DNA from: Oscillospiraceae bacterium
GTDB taxonomy: Bacteria > Bacillota > Clostridia > Oscillospirales > Oscillospiraceae
Length of the DNA stretch: 64,000 bases
Direction: 5' to 3'
Assembly (NCBI GenBank): GCA_021205095.1
Contig: JAJPYE010000043.1
Location: 1-64,000 of the forward strand
This document shows, one piece after another, positions 20,053 through 30,996 of the stretch. Position 1 is the first letter of the stretch, and each line of letters starts with the position of its first letter. The notes under the pieces are model-generated. The model saw only the letters and a list, made by a program, of their open reading frames with translations. It ran no database searches and was not told where the DNA came from. The translations under genes were made by a program, and so were the position numbers.

Positions 20053-20862
20053 ATGACAAAAATGAAAAAGCTGCTGGCCCTTTTGCTGGCACTGGTTATG
20101 GTATTCGCCCTGGCCGCCTGCTCCTCCAGCAGCACGGAGGATGCCGCCGAAGAGACCTCCTCTGAGGAGTTCACCACCGCCACCGAGGGCGTTCTGACCA
20201 TGGCCACCAACGCGGAGTTCCCTCCCTATGAGTATTACGAAAACGACGCCGTCACCGGCATCGATGCGGAGATTGCCGCCGCCATTGCGGAAAAGCTGGG
20301 CCTGGAGCTGGTTATTGAGGACATGGCCTTTGATTCCATCATCGCCGCCGTTACCTCCGGCAAGGCCGATATGGGCATGGCTGGCATGACCATCACCGAC
20401 GACCGGCTGGAGAGCGTGGACTTCTCCGAACCCTACGCCACCGGCGTGCAGGTGGTCATCGTGCCGGAGGATTCCGCCATCACCAGCGTGGACGACCTGT
20501 TTGAGGGCGGCTACACCATCGGCGTGCAGACCTCCACCACCGGCGATCTCTACGCCACCTGGGATTTGGAGGACACCGGCCTCTGCACCGTGGAGCGCTA
20601 TAACCGGGGTGCGGACGCGGTGGCCGCTCTGACTAGCGGCAAGATCGACTGCGTCATCATCGACAACGAACCGGCCAAAGCCTTTGTGGAGGCGAACGAG
20701 GGTCTGATCATCCTGGACACCGCGTATACCGAGGAGGAATACGCCATCTGCTTCTCTAAGGACAACACCGAGCTGTCCGAGGCCGTGAACCAGGCTCTGA
20801 TAGAGCTGATAGAGGACGGTACCGTCCAGTCTATTATTGACAAATACATCAGCGCCGACTAA
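20053..20862 (+). CDS. polar amino-acid ABC transporter substrate-binding lipoprotein
   Basis: lipobox ALAACSS; SBP3 domain TMATNAEFPPYEYYEND. Confidence 0.92.
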   Translation: MTKMKKLLALLLALVMVFALAACSSSSTEDAAEETSSEEFTTATEGVLTMATNAEFPPYEYYENDAVTGIDAEIAAAIAEKLGLELVIEDMAFDSIIAAVTSGKADMGMAGMTITDDRLESVDFSEPYATGVQVVIVPEDSAITSVDDLFEGGYTIGVQTSTTGDLYATWDLEDTGLCTVERYNRGADAVAALTSGKIDCVIIDNEPAKAFVEANEGLIILDTAYTEEEYAICFSKDNTELSEAVNQALIELIEDGTVQSIIDKYISAD

Positions 20863-20939
20863 GCATACAAAACGGCTCTTGTCCAATGAGGGACGGCCTC
20901 AGCGCCGTCCCTTTTGATTTAAAAATATGAAAAACGGAG

Positions 20940-21677
20940 GTGTCCGCTTTGGCTGCATGGTGGGACAACTTAGTCAGTAAGTTTATATTGAATTTCATCA
21001 CGGATAACCGTTGGAGATACCTCTGGGTCGGTCTGGGAAACACCCTGAAAATGACCCTGGGCGCTCTGGTATTCGGCATCGTTGTGGGGGCCGTCATCGC
21101 CGTGGTACGCACCACCTGGGACAAGAACAATGAGGAAATGCGCCCCGGCCCGGCCCGTGCGATCCTGAAATTTTTCAACGGCCTGTTCAGAATCTATGTC
21201 ACAGTCATTCGCGGTGTTCCCGTAGTGGTGCAGGTGATGATCTTTTATTACATCATTTTCGCCTCCTCTACGAACGGGGTTCTCATCGGCACGCTGTCCT
21301 TCGGCGTCAACTCCAGCGCCTACGTCTCGGAGGTCATCCGCAGCGGCATCATGTCCATCGACAAGGGCCAATTCGAGGCAGGCCGCTCTCTGGGCTTCAA
21401 CTATGTCCAAACCATGTGGAATATCATTCTGCCCCAGGCCATCAAAAACGTCCTGCCCGCTCTGGGCAACGAGTTCATAACCCTCCTGAAGGAGACCTCC
21501 GTGGCCGGTTATGTGGGCGTAATGGATCTTACCAAGGGCGGCGACATCATCCGGGGCCGCACCTATTCCGCGTTCATGCCTCTGATCGCCGTGGCGCTGA
21601 TATATCTCGTCATGGTCGTCATTTTGGAACGGCTGCTGGGCATATTTGAGAAAAAGCTCCGCAGCAGCGATCACTAA
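20940..21677 (+). CDS. amino-acid ABC transporter permease (His/Glu/Gln type)
   Basis: [36 protein letters not shown]. Confidence 0.92.
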   Translation: MSALAAWWDNLVSKFILNFITDNRWRYLWVGLGNTLKMTLGALVFGIVVGAVIAVVRTTWDKNNEEMRPGPARAILKFFNGLFRIYVTVIRGVPVVVQVMIFYYIIFASSTNGVLIGTLSFGVNSSAYVSEVIRSGIMSIDKGQFEAGRSLGFNYVQTMWNIILPQAIKNVLPALGNEFITLLKETSVAGYVGVMDLTKGGDIIRGRTYSAFMPLIAVALIYLVMVVILERLLGIFEKKLRSSDH

Positions 21678-21694
21678 AACAGGAGGGCAGCGAC

Positions 21695-22441
21695 ATGACA
21701 AACGAAGTTCTCATCAAGGCCCAGGGCCTGAAAAAATACTATAACGACGGCGCTATTAAGGCTCTCGACGGAGTAGACATGGAAATACACCGGGGCGAGG
21801 TGGTGGTCATCATCGGCCCCTCTGGCAGCGGAAAATCCACCTTCCTGCGCAGCCTGAACCTTTTGGAGCTACCCACGGAGGGTCAGATTCTGTTTGAGGG
21901 TACGGACATCACTGACCCCAAGGTGGACATTAACAAGCACCGGCAAAAAATGGGCATGGTGTTCCAGCACTTCAACCTCTTTCCCAACATGACCATCATG
22001 AAAAACCTGACCCTTGGCCCCACCAAGCTGATGAAGCGCTCCAAGGCGGAGGCGGAGGCCAAGGCCATGGAGCTTTTGGAGCGCGTGGGTCTGGCAGACC
22101 GGGCCGGAGCCTATCCCAGCCAGCTTTCTGGCGGCCAGAAGCAGCGGGTGGCCATCGTCCGCGCCCTGTGCATGGAGCCGGAGGTCATGCTCTTTGACGA
22201 GCCTACCAGCGCCCTTGACCCGGAGATGGTAGGCGAGGTACTGGACGTCATGCGAAACCTCGCCAGAGAGGGCATGACCATGGCCGTCGTGACCCACGAA
22301 ATGGGCTTTGCCAAGGAGGTGGGCGATCGCATCGTCTTTATGGAGGATGGCCGCATCCTGGAGGAAGCCGCCCCCCAGGATTTCTTCACCGCCCCCAAAA
22401 GCGACCGCGCCCAGGCCTTTTTGGCAAAGGTGCTTATCTAA
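21695..22441 (+). CDS. amino-acid ABC transporter ATP-binding protein
   Basis: [42 protein letters not shown]. Confidence 0.95.
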   Translation: MTNEVLIKAQGLKKYYNDGAIKALDGVDMEIHRGEVVVIIGPSGSGKSTFLRSLNLLELPTEGQILFEGTDITDPKVDINKHRQKMGMVFQHFNLFPNMTIMKNLTLGPTKLMKRSKAEAEAKAMELLERVGLADRAGAYPSQLSGGQKQRVAIVRALCMEPEVMLFDEPTSALDPEMVGEVLDVMRNLAREGMTMAVVTHEMGFAKEVGDRIVFMEDGRILEEAAPQDFFTAPKSDRAQAFLAKVLI

Positions 22442-22452
22442 CAGATATAGAG

Positions 22453-22491
22453 AAAAAACACCGCTGACATACATTGTCAGCGGTGTTTTTC
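22453..22491 (+). terminator. intrinsic terminator
   Basis: ACACCGCTGACA-tacat-TGTCAGCGGTGTTTTT. Confidence 0.88.
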
Positions 22492-22507
22492 GTATCTCTA
22501 TGCAGCC

Positions 22508-23578
22508 TTAAACCATAAACGTTCCCACGACGCTGGCCTGGCTCACACGCAGGAAGCGGAACAGCTCGTCTACCTCTGCGTTCTTGGACTGACGGACGCC
22601 CTCCACCAGGAGGATGTCGCAGTCATCAACCTGGAGCATGGCATCCGGGTCGCGCATGGGATTTTCAGCAGCGAAGGCGGAAGGCCCATCAGCCGGGAGG
22701 CATTCGTTCAGCCCCTCGCACACCTCCTCAAGTCGCTGCTTTTCCAGCGTGCCTGTGACCATCAGCCGTCGGCCCTCCTTGCCCAAAACCTGAAGCTTTG
22801 CGGCGGTCAGGGCGTATTCCTTTTCCGGCTCCGGCTTCTCTATGCCGGAAAGCCTGTCCAACAGCCGATCCAGCTTATTGCGCTTTTTCTCCTTCTCCTC
22901 GGTATAAGGGTAATAGATGGATCCCAGCAGCGGCAGGGCGTAGCGATCCGCCAGCACCTCCGGCCCCCGCAGGGTACCGCCGAAAAACCAGCGGCAGAAA
23001 TCCACCACGCACACCAGCAAAACGCCCAGCACAGCCCCCACGATGGCATAGACAATCACTTCCTTCATGCTGAAGTTGGAGACTGTCTCCTCCATGCTGG
23101 CCCGCAGAGATTCATTGGTGGACTGAAGGGAGGAGATTTCGTTGTTCAAAGAGTTAATGGACTGGTTGGCGCTGCTGATCTGGCTCTGGGTCGAGGCAAT
23201 AGAATCATTCAGTTCCAGAATGGTGACAATCATTTCCGTGTCCACGTTCTCCACGTTCATGGCAAGCTCCAGGGTAGCCTGGTAATCCGCCAGCGTCTGC
23301 TGCAAACCCTCCAGCTCCGACTGCTTTGCAGTCAGGGACGCCTGGTCGTTAGAAATGGTGGTCTCGTTGCCGGAAATGGTACTCTGGGTCGAGGCAAGCT
23401 CTTCCTCGGTCATAACAAGCTCCTCCCCGGCGACCAGGCCGGATACGAGCTTATACCCTCCCAACAGAATAGCGACCACCAGAACGGCTATCACCAAAAA
23501 ACGCCAATCTCGCAGGATATACATGCAAAGATCCTTAATGCTTAAGGTCTCCTCATACTGTTCTTCATAGCCTTCCAT
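22508..23578 (-). CDS. Wzz/YveK-type polysaccharide co-polymerase-like membrane protein with long coiled coil
   Basis: TM after LSIKDLCMYILRDWRFL, Ser/Gln-rich coiled coil, second TM IVGAVLGVLLVCVV. Confidence 0.75.
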   Translation of the reverse strand: MEGYEEQYEETLSIKDLCMYILRDWRFLVIAVLVVAILLGGYKLVSGLVAGEELVMTEEELASTQSTISGNETTISNDQASLTAKQSELEGLQQTLADYQATLELAMNVENVDTEMIVTILELNDSIASTQSQISSANQSINSLNNEISSLQSTNESLRASMEETVSNFSMKEVIVYAIVGAVLGVLLVCVVDFCRWFFGGTLRGPEVLADRYALPLLGSIYYPYTEEKEKKRNKLDRLLDRLSGIEKPEPEKEYALTAAKLQVLGKEGRRLMVTGTLEKQRLEEVCEGLNECLPADGPSAFAAENPMRDPDAMLQVDDCDILLVEGVRQSKNAEVDELFRFLRVSQASVVGTFMV

Positions 23579-23680
23579 AGCTGACCTCACTTTTTATTTC
23601 AGAGTATCGGAATGGTATTAACCACCATTATAAATGTTATGCTATTATAAACTATTTCCCTTTCTTTTGCAACCTGTTCC

Positions 23681-24268
23681 TTACACGTCCCCCACATTCT
23701 CCTGGCGCAGCACCTTACCCACGGTGATGAGAAGGCAGCGACAGTCGAACAGAAAGCTGATCCTGGCCGCGTATTCTCCATCGTAGCAGGCCTTTTCCTC
23801 CGGGCCGAGAGTGTTGCGGCCATGGATTTGCGCCCAGCCGGTCAAACCAGGCCGAAGGTCGTTGGCTCCATATCGCTCCCGTGCCTGAATCACGTTCTCC
23901 TCCGCCAAAATCAGGGGACGCGGCCCGACCAGAGACATCTTCCCCGTCCAGACATGGAAAAGCTGGGGCAGCTCGTCCAGGGACGTCCGACGCAGGAAGC
24001 GGCCTATTCTCGTCACCTGGGGATCTCCCCCGCCATTCGAATGCATCGTGCGGAATTTTATCATGGTGAACGGCTTCCTGTATCGGCCAAAACGTTCCTG
24101 CCGGAACAGCACCGGCTGTCTCGGCTCGTCCGCCCACACCGCCATTGCAATGCACAGGAACAGAGGCGACAGCACCACGATCCCCAGCGAGGACAGCAAA
24201 ATGTCCAGCAGCCGCTTTATATATTTTTCATAGAAGGAGGCTTTGCGCCCCGGTGCAGCATTTATCAT
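23681..24268 (-). CDS. bacterial sugar transferase (undecaprenyl-phosphate hexose-1-P transferase family)
   Basis: KRLLDILLSSLGIVVLSPLFL, TMHSNG, RRTSLDELPQLFHVWTGKMSLVGPRPL. Confidence 0.92.
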   Translation of the reverse strand: MINAAPGRKASFYEKYIKRLLDILLSSLGIVVLSPLFLCIAMAVWADEPRQPVLFRQERFGRYRKPFTMIKFRTMHSNGGGDPQVTRIGRFLRRTSLDELPQLFHVWTGKMSLVGPRPLILAEENVIQARERYGANDLRPGLTGWAQIHGRNTLGPEEKACYDGEYAARISFLFDCRCLLITVGKVLRQENVGDV

Positions 24269-24326
24269 GACTTTATGAATATTTGGGCAGTATCAAAGGT
24301 ACTGCCCAAATATAAAAGGCGTTCAG

Positions 24327-24460
24327 ATTATGCAGGGCGAGGGATTTTTTCGTCAGGTCGTGATGATTCGACGAAAGCGTACATAGGGTACGCTGGGGAG
24401 AATCAGCGCGGACTGACGGAAAAAGACCCGCCGCAGTTGGCGATACGAACCGCATTATGC
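24327..24460. repeat. nested-hairpin intergenic element flanked by 7-bp direct repeats
   Basis: three nested inverted repeats (24346-24356/24413-24424; 24364-24369/24400-24405; 24376-24382/24388-24394) inside ATTATGC direct repeats at 24327 and 24454. Confidence 0.5.
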
Positions 24461-25345
24461 TCTGGGGTGAGCTTTATTGTATACATCCTTTAGCTGCTTT
24501 TGCACAAGCTGGGAATAAATCTGGGTGGAGCTGATGTCCGCGTGGCCCAGCATTTCCTGGATGGAGTGAAGATCCGCTCCGTTTTCCAGCAGGTGCGTGG
24601 CGAAGCTGTGGCGCAGGGTGTGGGGCGTGATGTCCTTTTCGATGCCCGCCTTCTGCTGATAGGATTTCACAATCTTCCAAAATCCCTGACGGCTCATGCG
24701 CTCCCCGTTCACGTTCACGAACAGCGACCGCTCTGTGGGTGAGGCGATCATATCCGGGCGAATAAAATCAATGTAGTCCTTCAGCGCCTTGACTGCCGCC
24801 GGATAGAGAGGGATAATCCGCTCCTTTTTCCGGCCGCGGCAGCGGATAACACTGGCCGAGATGTTCACGTCGTCCACGTCCAGGCTGATAAGCTCACTGA
24901 CCCGGATGCCCGTGGCGTACAGCAGCTCCAACATGGCCTTGTCCCGATAACCCTTGCGGTCTGTTTTTTGCGGTTGCTCCAGCAGCAGCTCTACCTCCTC
25001 GGCGGTCAGAATTTCCGGCAGCTTATGCTCCGCCTTGTCCGCCACCAGGCGGCCCGTGGGACATTCCGTCACATAGCCGCTGAGCTTCATCCATGTATAA
25101 AAATTTTTCAGCGAAGCGATACACCGAGACACGGTGGCCACAGATCGGCCCTCGCCTCGCAGGACGTCGATATATCCACACAGAGCATCCTCGTCTGCGG
25201 TGACATAATCACACGTGCCATTGGCCTCCAAATACTCGCCGAACTGGCGCACATCCCGGAGATAGGAGCTGAGGGTATTTTTCGACGCCTTCTTTGCGTC
25301 CGTCAAATACGCCTCATACCCCTGCAGACATTCTGAATTTGTCAC
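24455..25345 (-). CDS. xerD: tyrosine recombinase XerC/XerD family
   Basis: ATGIRVSELISLDVDDVN, HTLRHSFATHLLENGADLHSIQEMLGHADISSTQIYSQL. Confidence 0.9.
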   Translation of the reverse strand: MTNSECLQGYEAYLTDAKKASKNTLSSYLRDVRQFGEYLEANGTCDYVTADEDALCGYIDVLRGEGRSVATVSRCIASLKNFYTWMKLSGYVTECPTGRLVADKAEHKLPEILTAEEVELLLEQPQKTDRKGYRDKAMLELLYATGIRVSELISLDVDDVNISASVIRCRGRKKERIIPLYPAAVKALKDYIDFIRPDMIASPTERSLFVNVNGERMSRQGFWKIVKSYQQKAGIEKDITPHTLRHSFATHLLENGADLHSIQEMLGHADISSTQIYSQLVQKQLKDVYNKAHPRA

Positions 25346-25637
25346 AGCTTACACGCTCCTCTGCTTCTCACTTGACATAATTGTCATATCCACAATATAT
25401 AACAAATTCAAATAGTATTCAAGCGTGTTTCGCGAAAAAAGTCATTTTTGTTCATTCTGCCGAGACTTATGTATACCATTTCAACGATTTGGTTACAATT
25501 TGTAATTTTTATTTCCTTGATTTTTCAGTGTTTTCCCACTTCTTGTATCAAAAGTTACAACTAATTACGATATTTTGTACTTTTGTAACCCATCGTGAGT
25601 TCTTGGTATATTAAATACAGGTAGTTATCATTTCACT

Positions 25638-26039
25638 TTATCTCCGCTTTTTCCGATGTGCATTTTGACGAATTGACAGCAACACGCCCCCAAAAGCGCC
25701 TATGCCGACTCCCGCAGCCAGTCGCGCCAGCCATACGCCGAAGGCGGAGCCGCTGCCGCCCAGGGCGCACAACAGCGCGGCCAGGGCAACATAACCCAGC
25801 GCGATGACCCCGCCCGTGGCAAGGGCCTGACGGCCCCGGCTGCGAGCCACGGCCACCGTGGCGGCGCATACGGAAAGTCCGGCAGACGCTGCGGCGCACA
25901 GCCATCCCCACTCCTGGCCTATGGTTTCCCTCTGAATAGCCATAGCAAAGGGAAGCAGCAGCACCGCCGTCAGCAGCAGCGCCCCCGCCTCCCCCAGCGC
26001 CGCCGCAGCAGGAAGACTCATCTTTTTCAGCTTGGACAT
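25638..26039 (-). CDS. TIGR04086-like integral membrane protein
   Basis: four TM segments, MSKLKKMSLPAAAALGEAGALL start, C-terminal RKKRR. Confidence 0.6.
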   Translation of the reverse strand: MSKLKKMSLPAAAALGEAGALLLTAVLLLPFAMAIQRETIGQEWGWLCAAASAGLSVCAATVAVARSRGRQALATGGVIALGYVALAALLCALGGSGSAFGVWLARLAAGVGIGAFGGVLLSIRQNAHRKKRR

Positions 26040-26113
26040 ATAAAAAGACCCCCTTGGAAATAAGCTGTTAAAGCCTATGTCCAAGGGAGTCGGATTATTT
26101 GCCGAAATTCAGA

Positions 26114-26512
26114 TTACTGCGGCTGCTCGGTCTGCTTAGTGTTGCTGCTGATGGCCCACTTTGTCACCTGCATACGAACCCGATCCTCGCCGGTCTCGAA
26201 CACCACATACTTGTCGTTGACGCTGACGATCTTGCCCACGATGCCGCCGATGGTGGTGATTTCATCGCCGACGGAGAGGCTGTCCCGCATCTCCTGGGCC
26301 TGTTTTTTCTTCTTGTTTTCCGGGCGGATCATGAAGAAATAGAATACCGCGATAAGGACGACGAGCATGATAATCATGCTGGCTCCGCCGCCGGAGGTGG
26401 TGTCATCCGTGGTGGTCGTAGTGGTTGTGGTGGTGCAGCCGGCCAGCATAAATACAGCCAGCGCAGCCAGGAGAATAAGAGCGACAGCCCTGGAAAGGCG
26501 GTTAAGTTTCAT
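26114..26512 (-). CDS. yajC: preprotein translocase subunit YajC
   Basis: FFMIRPENKKKKQAQEMRDSLSVGDEITTIGGIVGKIVSV; downstream of tgt. Confidence 0.9.
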   Translation of the reverse strand: MKLNRLSRAVALILLAALAVFMLAGCTTTTTTTTTDDTTSGGGASMIIMLVVLIAVFYFFMIRPENKKKKQAQEMRDSLSVGDEITTIGGIVGKIVSVNDKYVVFETGEDRVRMQVTKWAISSNTKQTEQPQ

Positions 26513-26553
26513 TTGTTATACCTCCAAAAATATTGTTTCTATTATAAAATTAA

Positions 26554-27747
<1,194 letters not shown>

Positions 27748-27889
27748 TTATAATAGCACAAATCGCATCGTCTGAAAAGACAGAAGAAAAAACTTTGCCG
27801 CCGCTTGACGATAACCCGGTGCCTGTTGTACCATAAAACTGTAGCCAGACAAGACGCAGAAGGAACCATAACAGCCAAAGGAGAGCGCT

Positions 27890-28768
27890 ATGGAATATAC
27901 GATAAAAAACGAACACCTTACCGTCACCGCCAGCGACGCGGGGGCGGAGCTGCGGTCTGTCAGGGACGCGGACGGCACGGAATATCTCTGGCAGGGAGAC
28001 CCGGCCTTTTGGAGCGGACGGGCGCCGAATCTGTTCCCTTATATTGCCCGCCTGACGGAGGACAGCTTTACCCTGGACGGCCAGCTTTATCATATGAAGC
28101 GGCACGGTTTGGTCAAATATCATACACTGACGTTGGAGCCGCCCGCCGCAGCGGACAGCATGGTTTTTCGCCTGGAGAGCAGCGAACAGACCAGGGCGCA
28201 GTACCCCTTTGATTTCCTCTACCGCATTGCCTATACCCTCCATGGCCGGACGCTGACCGTCGCCGCCACGGTGGAGAATACCGGCGCTGACCGTATGTAT
28301 TTTGGTCTGGGAGGTCATCCCGGCTTTCGCGTCCCGTTGGAGGAGGGGCTAACGTTTGAGGACTACTGCCTGGAATTCGACCGTCCGTCCCATCCCAGCC
28401 GGGTGGTTTTTAACGACGCCTGCTTCCTGACCGGGCAGGAGCAGCCCTATCTGCTGGAGGACGGCAGAAGGATATGGCTCCGCCACAACCTGTTTGACCG
28501 GGATGCGGTGATACTAAAGCACGCCCCGAAAGCCGTGACCCTAGCCAGCCCCAGGGGACGCCGCAGCGTGACGGTGCGTTACCCAGGCTTTATGCACATC
28601 GGCTTCTGGCATGCGCCAAAAACCGCCGCCCCCTATGTCTGCATAGAGCCATGGACGTCTCTCCCCTCCCGCAGCGGAATCATTGAGGATCTCTCCTGTC
28701 AGTCAGACCTGATCGGTCTTGACGGCGGCGCGGTTTACACAAACGCCTGGACGGTGGAGATAACCTGA
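27890..28768 (+). CDS. aldose 1-epimerase family protein
   Basis: GAELRSVRDADGTEYLWQGDPAFWSGRAPNLFPYIARL; GLGGHPGFRVP. Confidence 0.88.
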   Translation: MEYTIKNEHLTVTASDAGAELRSVRDADGTEYLWQGDPAFWSGRAPNLFPYIARLTEDSFTLDGQLYHMKRHGLVKYHTLTLEPPAAADSMVFRLESSEQTRAQYPFDFLYRIAYTLHGRTLTVAATVENTGADRMYFGLGGHPGFRVPLEEGLTFEDYCLEFDRPSHPSRVVFNDACFLTGQEQPYLLEDGRRIWLRHNLFDRDAVILKHAPKAVTLASPRGRRSVTVRYPGFMHIGFWHAPKTAAPYVCIEPWTSLPSRSGIIEDLSCQSDLIGLDGGAVYTNAWTVEIT

Positions 28769-28909
28769 GCAGCCCGTTATTTTTTGTGACACACATTCGC
28801 GCCTGTAGGAGCGGCGAGGATTGCTATGAGCGGAATGACTGATATTCGGCGGATTTTATTGTTTTGAGCTCTTTTCCTTTTTCTTCAGTTGTGATACAAT
28901 GAACACATT

Positions 28910-30151
28910 ATGAATAGTAACGATTATAATTCCAATAATTACCGCTCCAGCGGCAACAGTTACGATACCCGTTCGCCGGGACCAGGCCCGCACACGCCGC
29001 CGCCAAACCGCCAGAATGACGACGTCATAGATATTCTGGCCTGGGTCATCGACGTGGGGCTGATCTTCGCTTGCTTTCCTATTGGTCTGCTTCTGACCAT
29101 CTGCAAGGCCGTCGGGGCGGACATCACCGGGGGCATCCTGCGAAGCATTACAGGCCAGGGAAAATCCGCCAGGTCAAATCAACAGCCCCAAAACGCGCAC
29201 TATGTCCAGGCAGAACAGCCCCGGCAGAACGCTCAGTCTGCCAAAACATCGTCCCAGTCCAAACCGGAAACGGACGGGATCCGCCATGCGGACGCGGGCG
29301 GCAGGCCCAAGCGCGTGTTTGGCTGGATACTGGCCGGGCTGGGTGTTGTGTGCCTGCTGGACGCCTACACCACATGGGGCATTTTAAGCTCCATCGCCGT
29401 CATATTGGGCGGCGGGGCGCTGCTGTTTTCCGCCCATGCGGGTCGGAAGAAGGAGGCCCAGTTCCGCCAGGCCCAGGCTGTCACAGGTCAGCGGGGTATC
29501 GTCCGCATCACGGACGTCATCAGCACCCTCGGCCTCAAGGACGTAGAGGGAGAAAAGCTTCTGTCGGAAATGATAGACCGGGGGTTTTTCGGCCCCCAGG
29601 CCTATATCGACCATCAGCGGGGCCTGCTGGTCATCCGGCCTGAGGATATGCGAGACGTGTACCGTCAGGAGGACGAGGCCAAATCCGCCAAAGAGGAGAA
29701 GGCCCGGCAAGCCAGCCAGACCGAATATGAGCAATACGTAGAGCGGCTGCGCCATGCAGACGTGGAGATTGAGGACGAGGTCATGAGCGAGAAGATCCGC
29801 CGTATGCAGGCGCTGACCGAATCCATCTTCGCAGAGGTGGAGGCCCACCCGGAGAAGAAACCGCAGATCGAGCGCTTCATGAACTATTACCTCCCCACCA
29901 CCCTGAAGTTGCTGGACTCCTACGCCCGCATAGAGGCCCAGGGCGTGACCGGGGAAAACATGGCGAAGGCCAAATCGGACATCGAAGGCATTGCGGACAC
30001 CCTGGTGGCCGGCTACGAAAAGCAGCTCGACAAGCTGTATCGGGCGGAGGCCATGGATATTGCAGGAGACGTGAGCGTCATTGAAAATATGCTGCGCCGG
30101 GACGGGCTGTCCGGCGACGGTGATTTTGGTCAGACGATGGGAGGACATTGA
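28910..30151 (+). CDS. membrane protein with C-terminal XpaC-like (5-bromo-4-chloroindolyl phosphate hydrolysis) domain
   Basis: RFMNYYLPTTLKLLDSYARIEAQGVTGENMAKAKSDIEGIADTLVAGYEKQLDKLY. Confidence 0.75.
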   Translation: MNSNDYNSNNYRSSGNSYDTRSPGPGPHTPPPNRQNDDVIDILAWVIDVGLIFACFPIGLLLTICKAVGADITGGILRSITGQGKSARSNQQPQNAHYVQAEQPRQNAQSAKTSSQSKPETDGIRHADAGGRPKRVFGWILAGLGVVCLLDAYTTWGILSSIAVILGGGALLFSAHAGRKKEAQFRQAQAVTGQRGIVRITDVISTLGLKDVEGEKLLSEMIDRGFFGPQAYIDHQRGLLVIRPEDMRDVYRQEDEAKSAKEEKARQASQTEYEQYVERLRHADVEIEDEVMSEKIRRMQALTESIFAEVEAHPEKKPQIERFMNYYLPTTLKLLDSYARIEAQGVTGENMAKAKSDIEGIADTLVAGYEKQLDKLYRAEAMDIAGDVSVIENMLRRDGLSGDGDFGQTMGGH

Positions 30152-30153
30152 GC

Positions 30154-30996
30154 ATGATGGAAGGATATTACGAAAAGCTGCTCCGCTGCCGGGATAAGGC
30201 GGCAGACCTGTCCGGGGGCTTCCAGCCCCGGCTGGCGCTGATTCTTGGCTCCGGCCTTGCCCCGCTGGCGGAGACCATGGACGTACGGGCGGCGGTGGAC
30301 TATAAAGACCTGCCGGGCTTTCCCGTGTCCACGGTGCCGGGCCACCAGGGGCGGTACCTGTTCGGCTATATTGGCGGCGTGCCGGTAGTGTGTATGCAGG
30401 GACGGGTTCACTATTACGAGGGCTTCGACATCCACGACGTTGTCCTCCCCACCCGTGTTATGGGCCTTTTGGGGGCCAAAACCCTGTTTCTCACCAACGC
30501 CGCGGGCGGCCTTGACCCGGAGATGGAGACACCCTCTCTCATGGTCATCACCGACCACATTATGATAAACTATCCGAACCCCCTGATCGGGCCGAATCTG
30601 GACGAGCTCGGCCCTCGGTTCCCGGACATGAGCGCGGTATACGACCCCACTCTCCGGCAAACCCTGCACGACACGGCGGACAGCCTGAGCATCCCCCTGA
30701 CGGACGGGATATATGTCCAGCTCACCGGCCCCAGCTTTGAGACTCCCACGGAGGTACGTCTGCTGGGACGAATGGGCGGCAGCGCCGTGGGAATGTCCAC
30801 CGCCTGCGAGGCGGTGGCCGCGCGGCATATGGGTCTGCGGGTGTGCGGCGTGTCCTGCATCACCAACAAGGGTGCGGGCATTGCCCAGCACGCGCTGACC
30901 CACGAGGAGGTCGTAGAGGCCGGAAACCTGATGGGCGAGCGGTTCTCTGCCCTGGTGCGGGCCGCCATCCCCGCCATGGATAAAATACCGCTATGA
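30154..30996 (+). CDS. purine-nucleoside phosphorylase family (trimeric PNP/MTAP-like)
   Basis: LALILGSGLAPLAE, VPGHQGRYLFG, LTNAAGGLDPEM, GGSAVGMSTACEA. Confidence 0.92.
   Translation: MMEGYYEKLLRCRDKAADLSGGFQPRLALILGSGLAPLAETMDVRAAVDYKDLPGFPVSTVPGHQGRYLFGYIGGVPVVCMQGRVHYYEGFDIHDVVLPTRVMGLLGAKTLFLTNAAGGLDPEMETPSLMVITDHIMINYPNPLIGPNLDELGPRFPDMSAVYDPTLRQTLHDTADSLSIPLTDGIYVQLTGPSFETPTEVRLLGRMGGSAVGMSTACEAVAARHMGLRVCGVSCITNKGAGIAQHALTHEEVVEAGNLMGERFSALVRAAIPAMDKIPL

Noticed and set aside
24439-24460. T-arm-like GCGGTTCGTATCGC sequence next to xerD, possible tRNA/att remnant
   Set aside because: No acceptor, D- or anticodon-arm can be placed; only a 3-bp stem, more simply part of the hairpin element
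24455-25345. Tyrosine recombinase as a phage or integrative-element integrase
   Set aside because: Sequence resembles housekeeping XerC/D; no phage, excisionase, relaxase or conjugation genes nearby
25376-25410. Possible dif site (TTGACATAATTGTCATATCCACAATATATAAC) beside xerD
   Set aside because: Does not match the recalled Firmicute dif core well; more likely the xerD promoter region
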